From Thermodesulfobacteriota bacterium (GTDB lineage Bacteria; Desulfobacterota; QYQD01), in NCBI GenBank assembly GCA_030017815.1, contig JASEGX010000149.1:1-5914 (forward strand): DNA of 5,914 bases, in the 5' to 3' direction. How positions within the stretch are numbered: the first letter of the stretch is position 1; every line of letters starts with the position of its first letter. The notes beneath the pieces were generated by a model. The model was not told where the DNA came from. It did no database searches and saw nothing but the letters and a program-made list of their open reading frames with translations. Made by a program: the position numbers and the translations under genes. Positions 1 through 4,597 of this stretch are shown here, piece by piece.

Positions 1-138
1 TCGAATATCGAAATTCGAAACAAATTCAAATTCCTAATGTCTCAATGTTCAAAACTGCAGCGGCGTCAATTCGTTTTGATAATTCGGGTTTTGATCATTC
101 GATATTGTTTCGGATTTCGTGCTTCGGATTTCGGATTT
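1..138. repeat. AT-rich imperfect palindromic intergenic repeat, probably truncated by the window edge
   Basis: This non-coding stretch is built from short TTCGAA/TTCGGATTT-like words. Bases 8-27 and 101-120 are inverted copies matching at 16 of 20 positions, and 4-11 is an exact inverted match to 99-106. Closer to the centre, CAAAA at 50-54 pairs with TTTTG at 74-78. The whole therefore looks like one long imperfect hairpin centred near base 64. The right side ends in three copies of TTCGGATTT, at 109-117, 123-131 and 130-138, two of them sharing two bases. A small extra inverted repeat, TCGAAT/ATTCGA, lies at 1-6/13-18. Base composition is far more AT-rich than the genes. From memory, elements of this style are scattered between genes in many anaerobe and metagenome-derived genomes; I have not verified that here. 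It encodes nothing convincing. The remaining bases 139-233 show no gene or clear signal. Confidence 0.6.
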
Positions 139-233
139 GAAGCCCTGTTTTACTCGGAAATCCAGCGCATCTCGTGGCCCATAGCGTTTCACAAAACTAA
201 ACTGTTACATTTTTTATAATAGCATCTGTATCC

Positions 234-272
234 AAAAAAAGAAAGGCGCAGGTTAAGCCTGCGCCGCCTTTC
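234..272 (-). terminator. Intrinsic (rho-independent) terminator of the por operon
   Basis: Read on the minus strand, an 8-bp perfect GC-rich stem (GGCGCAGG at 245-252 against its complement at 258-265, loop of 5) is followed by TTTC and then seven consecutive T. The flanking GAAA (241-244) and TTTC (269-272) can extend the stem past a 3-base bulge. It begins about 20 bases after the porB stop codon, so it closes the operon. On the plus strand the same hairpin is followed only by a weak run (CTTTCTT), so bidirectional use is possible but less likely. Confidence 0.9.
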
Positions 273-294
273 TTAATATTAGAAACCAAGACAG

Positions 295-1236
295 TTATGC
301 GGTTTCACCGGCCAGCTTTAGCAGCTTGTCATATTCTTCGTCCACCTGCCTCTGGATTTCGGCAATAATGTCATCGGTCAAATGACGAAACCGGCCCTGC
401 TTCTTCAGATACTCGGCTACGGGTTTTGGTTTTGTAATCTTACGGTTAATTATGTACTTACCTTCTATGACCTCATAAAGTGGGAAGACATTGGTTTGTA
501 CCGCCAGCTTACTGATCTCGATAGCCAGATCGCCGCCATGTCTCCATCCGGTGGGACAGGATGAGTAAATATGCAGGTAAGCGGGCCCCTTGACCAGAGC
601 GGCCTTTTTGGCCTTGTTCATTAAGTCCAGGAAATACGCCGGCGAGGCCGTTGCTACGTAAGGGATATTATGGGCCACGGCAATGGCCGGAACGTTCTTT
701 TTCTTCGTCGCCTGCCCAAAACTCTTTTTCCCCGGCGGAGAAGTGGTGGTCATGGCGCCATAGGGCGTAGAGCTGGAACGCTGTACGCCGGTGTTCATGT
801 AGGCCTCGTTATCCAGGCAGATATAGACAAAGTCGTGGCCCCTCTCCATGGCGCCGGATAAGGCCTGGAGACCGATATCGGCAGTGGCCCCGTCGCCGCC
901 TATGGCGACGACATCGATATGTTTTTGGGGGATCTTACCCTTACGCATAAGTACCTTCAGGGCCGCTTCCGTGCCCGAGGCCACGGCGGCCGCATTTTCA
1001 AAGGCTACATGTATCCAAGGTACATTCCAGGCCGTATGCGGAAAAGTAGAAGTAATAATCTCCATACAGCCCGTGGCACTGACGACGATACTGTTCATAC
1101 CAATGGCCTTCATAGCCAGTCTAAGCGCCAGTACCTCCCCACAACCCTGGCAGGCCCGGTGCCCGGAGGCTATGGGCTCCGCTAAGGGCAGCTTCTTTGC
1201 CGAAAATCCTTTGAAATTTTCAAACTCTTTGATCAT
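295..1236 (-). CDS. porB: Pyruvate:ferredoxin oxidoreductase-type beta subunit (TPP- and Fe-S-binding)
   Basis: This is the catalytic beta subunit of a four-subunit 2-oxoacid:ferredoxin oxidoreductase. With the alpha subunit it holds thiamine diphosphate and passes electrons from the hydroxyethyl-TPP intermediate into a proximal [4Fe-4S] cluster, in the cytoplasm. The 313-residue protein shows a CxxC pair at C29/C32 (ACQGCGE), C57 in TGCME and C227 in SSCPTGW, the four expected cluster ligands. The TPP/Mg motif starts at GGDG (113-116) and runs to the LDNEAYMNTGVQ segment (141-152). The STPYGA-TTTSP stretch after it is typical of POR/VOR beta chains. The start ATG overlaps the porA stop (ATGA), implying translational coupling; GGAG at 1247-1250 lies 10 bases upstream and a closer AGGGAG is only 2 bases away. 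The substrate is most likely pyruvate, but branched-chain 2-oxoacid (VOR) use cannot be excluded from sequence alone. Confidence 0.95.
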   Translation of the reverse strand: MIKEFENFKGFSAKKLPLAEPIASGHRACQGCGEVLALRLAMKAIGMNSIVVSATGCMEIITSTFPHTAWNVPWIHVAFENAAAVASGTEAALKVLMRKGKIPQKHIDVVAIGGDGATADIGLQALSGAMERGHDFVYICLDNEAYMNTGVQRSSSTPYGAMTTTSPPGKKSFGQATKKKNVPAIAVAHNIPYVATASPAYFLDLMNKAKKAALVKGPAYLHIYSSCPTGWRHGGDLAIEISKLAVQTNVFPLYEVIEGKYIINRKITKPKPVAEYLKKQGRFRHLTDDIIAEIQRQVDEEYDKLLKLAGETA

Positions 1237-2411
1237 ATCTCCCTCACTCCGATCATTTCGTAAAGTTGTTTCGGTCTCTTTTTGGCATAAGTAAATGCCT
1301 TGGAAACTATCTCTTCAAAATTTTCTACCGTAACATCACGCCCACCTAGGCCGGCAATAAAGTTAAAGACCTTGGGCCGACCGCGCTCTGCATAGAGGGC
1401 GGCTTTGATTTCTTCGGCTACCGGACCGCAGGCCCCACCCGGAGATAAGGCCCGGTCCACTACGGCCAGGGTTTGGGCGCCGGCGATGGCCTTTTTGAAT
1501 TCCGTAGACGGAAAAGGCTTCCAGAGGCGGAACCGTACCAGACCTACCGGCAGCCCTTTTTCGCGCATCTTATCAATGGCGGTCATGGCTGTCTCGGAGA
1601 TGCTCCCCATTGTAATGAGAATAACTTCAGCCCCTTCGGTCTTATATGACTCTACAGGATTATAATAACGCCCGAAGAGGTCGCCGAATTCCTTCCAGGC
1701 CTTAAGAACGACCTTTTTAGAATTGATCAGGGCTTCATTGGTGGCCTTTTTAGCCTCCGTATATATCTCTGGTATTCCTACCAGACCCATGGACACCGGC
1801 TTTCTCGGATCCAGGCGCACCTTCGGCTTGTATGGGGGGAGATACTTATCCACCTCGGCCTTATCCAGTATCTCAATGGGTTCAATGACATGGCTCAGGG
1901 TAAAACCGTCCAGGTTGACAATAACCGGTAACAAGACCTTAGAATCTTCGGCCACCCGGAAGGCATGTAGGACCAAATCAAAGACCTCCTGCCCGTTCTC
2001 CGCAAAGGTCTGTATCCAGGCGATATCCTGCTCGGCCATGATGTCGCTGTGGTCGTTCCAGATGCTGATCGGACCCGAAAGAGACCGGTTCGCTACTACC
2101 ATGACGATAGGCAGTCTCATCGCAGGAGCGATAAAGAGAATCTCGTGCATAAGGGCGAGGCCTTGTGCACTTGAGGCTGTAAAGGTTCGGGCGCCGGCGG
2201 CTGAAGAGCCAATACAACAGCTCATAGCGGAATGCTCGGATTCTACCGGAACAAAAGCGGCGTCCAGTTCCCCATCAGCCACTACCTCCGCGAGGTGTTC
2301 AACAATATGTGTCTGGGGAGTGATCGGATAAGCCGCGATAAGATCGACATCCGCCAATTTGACGGCCTCACTGGCGGCTATGGAAACCTCCATCCCAATG
2401 CGTTTTGCCAT
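1233..2411 (-). CDS. porA: Pyruvate:ferredoxin oxidoreductase-type alpha subunit
   Basis: This is the alpha subunit (392 residues, normal for the family), which supplies the pyrimidine-binding half of the TPP site and the domain II scaffold. Visible marks are AAYPITPQT (26-34), the VESEHSA segment (56-62) whose Glu59 probably corresponds to the glutamate that activates the cofactor's aminopyrimidine, and ASSAQGL (79-85). There is also the LITMGS segment after the linker, and a DRALSPGGACG motif near residues 337-347, typical of the transketolase C-terminal-like domain. It follows porD after a 5-base gap. Its ribosome site GAGGAGGA (2421-2428, 9 bases from the ATG) is formed by the last codons of porD, which encode the acidic Glu-Glu-Asp tail. 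Its stop overlaps the porB start. It acts in pyruvate oxidation to acetyl-CoA or, run backwards with low-potential ferredoxin, in acetyl-CoA carboxylation; direction cannot be told from the sequence. Confidence 0.95.
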   Translation of the reverse strand: MAKRIGMEVSIAASEAVKLADVDLIAAYPITPQTHIVEHLAEVVADGELDAAFVPVESEHSAMSCCIGSSAAGARTFTASSAQGLALMHEILFIAPAMRLPIVMVVANRSLSGPISIWNDHSDIMAEQDIAWIQTFAENGQEVFDLVLHAFRVAEDSKVLLPVIVNLDGFTLSHVIEPIEILDKAEVDKYLPPYKPKVRLDPRKPVSMGLVGIPEIYTEAKKATNEALINSKKVVLKAWKEFGDLFGRYYNPVESYKTEGAEVILITMGSISETAMTAIDKMREKGLPVGLVRFRLWKPFPSTEFKKAIAGAQTLAVVDRALSPGGACGPVAEEIKAALYAERGRPKVFNFIAGLGGRDVTVENFEEIVSKAFTYAKKRPKQLYEMIGVREI

Positions 2412-2416
2412 ATTAA

Positions 2417-2710
2417 CTAATCCTCCTCTAAAACCATGGTAATGGCGTCCTTAGGACATTCTTTGGCACAGATGCCGCAACCCTTACAGTAATCCAGATT
2501 GACCTTGTAATACCCCTCCTCTGCCGGAACCATAGCCAGATCAGGGCAATAAATCCAACATAATCCACACTTGTTACATTTCTCCCTATCGACAATTGGA
2601 CGTTGAGACCGCCAATCGCCTGTTTTAAAGGCGCGGGAACTGCCCGGCTGCCGTATAACACAGCCCAAATCGAGTTCTTTCCAGCCCATTATGGCGTCTA
2701 TTTTTGCCAT
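2417..2710 (-). CDS. porD: Pyruvate:ferredoxin oxidoreductase-type delta subunit, 2x[4Fe-4S] ferredoxin-like
   Basis: This small electron-transfer subunit (97 residues, usual for the family) relays electrons between the proximal cluster in the beta subunit and external ferredoxin. Two classic CxxCxxCxxxCP motifs are present: C45/C48/C51/C55 (CNKCGLCWIYCP) and C75/C78/C81/C85 (CKGCGICAKECP), enough for two [4Fe-4S] clusters. The lead-in TGDWRSQRPIVD (30-41) is characteristic of POR/VOR delta chains and separates it from a free ferredoxin. A further cysteine, C17, lies outside the motifs. The start ATG is one base after the porG stop and has a good site, AAGGGAGG (2717-2724), 6 bases upstream. 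The last codons double as the porA ribosome-binding site. Confidence 0.95.
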   Translation of the reverse strand: MAKIDAIMGWKELDLGCVIRQPGSSRAFKTGDWRSQRPIVDREKCNKCGLCWIYCPDLAMVPAEEGYYKVNLDYCKGCGICAKECPKDAITMVLEED

Positions 2711-2711
2711 A

Positions 2712-3263
2712 TTACGCCTCCCTTACGATAGTTTCAGTCATAGCCCGGTTGAAGGCTGTCTTGTTCTTCTCCGCAATGCGGCCGAAGCGTTTATCAATGG
2801 CCTTTCCTAACGCATCGTTACTTACTATACCCGTAGATTTAAGCAAGGCCCCAAGCATGGTCGTATTGGTTATGGGGACCCCCATACTCTCCATGGCGAT
2901 CTTGGTAGCATCCACCGTAACAATCTTTGCCTTGACATTTAACAACCCGGCCATCTCTTCCGGTGTCTTGGAGGTATTTATAATTACTGTCCCCCCTTCT
3001 TTCAGGCCTGCGGCCACGTTGACGATTTTAAGAATGCTCGGGTCGAGGACCATGACCACATTTGGTCCATAAACCTTTTCCCGCGTCCTGATGGGCTTAT
3101 CGCTAACCCTTATAAAGGCCGCTACGGGCGCCCCCCGCCGTTCCGGGCCGAAACTCGGAAAGGCCTGCGCATACTTCCCGTCGTCAATGGCTGCAATAGC
3201 CACCAGTTCGGCTGAAGTAACCGCCCCTTGGCCACCCCTACCATGGATTCTGATCTCGATCAT
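2712..3263 (-). CDS. porG: Pyruvate:ferredoxin oxidoreductase-type gamma subunit
   Basis: This is the gamma subunit (183 residues with the start chosen here), equivalent to the catalytic gamma domain of single-chain pyruvate:ferredoxin oxidoreductases. The N-terminus reads MIEIRIHGRGGQGAVTSAEL, with the family hallmark GRGGQG at about 8-13. It continues with QAFPSFGPERRGAPV (about 33-47), which is equally typical, and the TNTTMLGAL segment near 131-139. The reading frame opens earlier at a GTG (3281), but that choice would place the ribosome site GGAGGAG (3273-3279) inside the coding sequence. The ATG at 3263 sits 9 bases after that site and matches family N-termini, so it is preferred. It is the first gene of the por unit, with a 151-base spacer separating it from recR. 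Confidence 0.94.
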   Translation of the reverse strand: MIEIRIHGRGGQGAVTSAELVAIAAIDDGKYAQAFPSFGPERRGAPVAAFIRVSDKPIRTREKVYGPNVVMVLDPSILKIVNVAAGLKEGGTVIINTSKTPEEMAGLLNVKAKIVTVDATKIAMESMGVPITNTTMLGALLKSTGIVSNDALGKAIDKRFGRIAEKNKTAFNRAMTETIVREA

Positions 3264-3272
3264 GGTTTGATT

Positions 3273-3279
3273 CTCCTCC
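3273..3279 (-). promoter_or_regulatory. Ribosome-binding site deciding the porG start
   Basis: On the minus strand this reads GGAGGAG, a near-perfect Shine-Dalgarno sequence, 9 bases before the ATG at 3263. It overlaps the second and third codons that would follow the alternative GTG start at 3281, which argues against that longer form. Confidence 0.85.
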
Positions 3280-3305
3280 ACCCAGTCTGCTTCTTCTGTA
3301 AATTG

Positions 3306-3351
3306 GTAACCGTTTTATTGCTCACGGTGAGGCTCACTGCGTAGCACGCAG
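3306..3351. repeat. Cluster of short inverted repeats in the porG leader, related to the dnaX-ybaB spacer element
   Basis: CTCAC/GTGAG arms lie at 3321-3325/3327-3331, and the same GTGAG can pair instead with a second CTCAC at 3333-3337, so two hairpins are mutually exclusive. A third hairpin, CTGCGT/ACGCAG with a 3-base loop, is at 3337-3342/3346-3351. The first part (3306-3328, GTAACCGTT followed by GCTCACGGT) closely resembles the minus-strand sequence at 4503-4479. These could be operator or leader structures for por, or a remnant of a dispersed intergenic element; the similarity to the other spacer favours the second reading. Confidence 0.5.
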
Positions 3352-3366
3352 CACTTCTTTTGTCAA
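3338..3366 (-). promoter_or_regulatory. Candidate por operon promoter (strong -35, poor -10)
   Basis: A perfect TTGACA lies at 3361-3366 on the minus strand, directly preceded by a run of seven A (3368-3374) that could act as an UP-like element. At 17-base spacing the -10 hexamer would be TACGCA (3338-3343), which matches TATAAT only at its first two bases. The -35 is therefore convincing only as a box. Location between recR and porG, with no obvious hairpin terminator after recR, fits either an independent por promoter or a boost to read-through from recR. Confidence 0.4.
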
Positions 3367-3414
3367 GTTTTTTTGGCTTATTATTGTTTTAACGACGACT
3401 GTTTGGCCGTATCC

Positions 3415-4014
3415 TTACGCTTTGGTCCTGGCTTCTAACGCCCGCCTGAGGGTCATTTCATCATTATATTTAAGGTCTGTACCCATGGGAACTCCGCAGG
3501 CAATACGAGTCACCGCTATATATTCATTTTGAAGCAATCCGGCCAGGTAAGCAGCGGTGGCTTCTCCGGCCACAGTTGGGCTGGTCGCTAAGATTACCTC
3601 TTTCACCTGACCGCTTTTTATACGTAAAAGAAGTTCTTTTATCTTGAGCTCATCCGGACCAACCCCATCCATAGGCGAAAGTACACCATGCAAGACGTGA
3701 TAACGCCCTTTAAAGCCACTGGATTTTTCTATAGCCATCATATCCCCCGGATCTTCGACTACGCAAATCGCGTCAGTGGTTCGTTTGGGGTCTGCACAGA
3801 TGGCACAGGGATCAGTTTCCGTAAAACTGAAACAGGTAGAGCAAAACCGTATCTTTTCCTTGACTTCGTCAATACTTTGGGCCAGTTCTTTGGCCCTCAC
3901 CTCGGGCCAACGGAGGATCGCAAGGGCGAGACGTGCCGCTGTCTTTTCTCCAATACCAGGTAAGTTGCCCAGATTTCGGATAAGCCGCAAAAGGGCCGGT
4001 GGGAAAACGGACAT
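3415..4014 (-). CDS. recR: Recombination mediator protein RecR
   Basis: RecR acts with RecF/RecO to load RecA on SSB-coated gaps; it forms a ring-shaped clamp on DNA. The 199-residue length is normal. The helix-hairpin-helix is visible at 15-29 (LGNLPGIGEKTAARL), the C4 zinc finger at C58/C61 and C70/C73 (CSTC...CAIC), and the Toprim domain starts near residue 82 (ICVVEDPGDMMAIE, with Glu87 the usual acidic residue). The C-terminal GTDLKYNDEMTLRRAL matches the conserved Walker B-like end of the family. The start lies 8 bases after the ybaB stop. No convincing Shine-Dalgarno sequence precedes it (the upstream bases read TTTTGTAAGCATAGCC), so translation is probably coupled to ybaB. The N-terminus fits the family, so this start is kept. 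Confidence 0.96.
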   Translation of the reverse strand: MSVFPPALLRLIRNLGNLPGIGEKTAARLALAILRWPEVRAKELAQSIDEVKEKIRFCSTCFSFTETDPCAICADPKRTTDAICVVEDPGDMMAIEKSSGFKGRYHVLHGVLSPMDGVGPDELKIKELLLRIKSGQVKEVILATSPTVAGEATAAYLAGLLQNEYIAVTRIACGVPMGTDLKYNDEMTLRRALEARTKA

Positions 4015-4022
4015 GGCTATGC

Positions 4023-4334
4023 TTACAAAAGCCCCGGGATTTTAAAGCCACCGGCGACCTGGGCCATCTCTTCCTGCATCATCTGCTGAGATTTCTTCAG
4101 GGCATCATTTACCGCAGCCAGGATCAGGTCTTGTAACATATCGAGATCGTTAGGGTCTACGACTTCTCGTTCTATCTTTATGGATACTATTTCCTGCCGG
4201 CCATTGGCTACGACCGTTACCATCCCGCCACCCGCAGAGCTTTCCACGGTCTTGTCGGCCAGTTCCTCCTGTATCTCGGCCATCTTAGCCTGTATTTTTT
4301 GCGCCTGTTTAACTAATCCTCCGATATCTTTCAC
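4023..4334 (-). CDS. ybaB: YbaB/EbfC family nucleoid-associated protein
   Basis: This is a small DNA-binding, nucleoid-associated protein of the YbaB/EbfC family, 103 residues with the chosen start. It begins VKDIGGLVKQAQKIQAKMAEIQ (GTG read as Met), a typical N-terminal helix. The family core GGGMVTVVANGRQEIVSIKI (about 36-55) follows, then the acidic DPNDLDMLQDLILAAVNDAL helix and a hydrophobic tail ending in GLL. The frame stays open to an ATG at 4463, which would add 43 residues. That extension is translated spacer repeat, is unlike the family and has no ribosome site. The GTG at 4332-4334 has AAGGAG (4341-4346) 6 bases upstream and gives the standard length. It lies between dnaX and recR, the common bacterial arrangement. 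Confidence 0.93.
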   Translation of the reverse strand: MKDIGGLVKQAQKIQAKMAEIQEELADKTVESSAGGGMVTVVANGRQEIVSIKIEREVVDPNDLDMLQDLILAAVNDALKKSQQMMQEEMAQVAGGFKIPGLL

Positions 4335-4340
4335 GTCTTT

Positions 4341-4346
4341 CTCCTT
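4341..4346 (-). promoter_or_regulatory. Ribosome-binding site deciding the ybaB GTG start
   Basis: On the minus strand this reads AAGGAG with 6 bases to the GTG at 4334. It supports the short 103-residue protein over the upstream ATG at 4463. Confidence 0.85.
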
Positions 4347-4366
4347 AAAAAGATTTGATATTGTCA

Positions 4367-4583
4367 ACCCACAGAGAACAGAGATAAATTTGACGGCTTC
4401 GTAAAAAATAAAAATTACCGCAGCGGCCGCCGAGAACGCTGAGATAACATATTGAATAGTCATTCGACCCGGCTCATGACCGTGAGCCAGCCGAACGGTT
4501 TACAGTTTTTCTCTGCGGACTCTGCGTGCTCAGCGGTGAAAAGGCTTTTTTACTACAATATATTTCTCGGTGTCCTCTGTGGT
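4367..4583. repeat. Large imperfect palindromic intergenic element with 9-base unit repeats
   Basis: Four blocks of a diverged 9-base unit (roughly ACCGCAGAG) are arranged symmetrically. An outer pair lies at 4367-4384 (plus reading) and 4564-4583 (minus reading). An inner pair lies at 4417-4443 (plus: ACCGCAGCG-GCCGCCGAG-AACGCTGAG) and 4511-4537 (minus: ACCGCTGAG-CACGCAGAG-TCCGCAGAG). Between outer and inner blocks both arms carry GTAAAAAA followed some bases later by the ACCGC that opens the inner block. The centre is a perfect 6-bp hairpin, GGCTCA/TGAGCC at 4471-4476/4483-4488, flanked by TTCG/CGAA. The midpoints of the outer pair (about 4475), inner pair (4477) and central hairpin (4479.5) nearly coincide, so this is one inverted structure of about 217 bases. 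It carries no credible ORF. The unit resembles the accACAGAGaacACAGAG-type intergenic repeats I recall from many bacterial genomes; not verified. Confidence 0.75.
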
Positions 4584-4597
4584 TTATTTGCAGTTTT

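Noticed and set aside
37..219. Plus-strand 60-codon open frame in the left spacer
   Set aside because: It lies across the AT-rich palindromic repeat, has no ribosome site, and its translation is low-complexity with no recognisable domain.
215..220. Plus-strand TATAAT as a -10 box for a small RNA ending at the hairpin at 245-265
   Set aside because: No -35-like hexamer at normal spacing (CAAAAC at 192-197), the transcript would be only about 50 bases, and the hairpin is fully explained as the minus-strand por terminator.
848..1294. Plus-strand 148-codon open frame
   Set aside because: It is antisense to porB and the end of porA; no family resemblance and no initiation signals.
1723..2331. 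Plus-strand 202-codon open frame
   Set aside because: It is antisense to porA, whose motifs are unmistakable; the frame is open because of the codon usage of the real gene.
4362..4367. TTGACA on the minus strand just upstream of ybaB as a promoter -35
   Set aside because: At 16-18 base spacing the -10 position falls on the AAGGAG ribosome site, with no TATAAT-like hexamer; a start there would leave almost no leader. It may be chance at the edge of the repeat element.
4367..4583. CRISPR-like array from the repeated CGCAGAG units
   Set aside because: Units are 9 bases, diverged, contiguous within blocks and inverted between arms; there are no regular spacers or cas genes.
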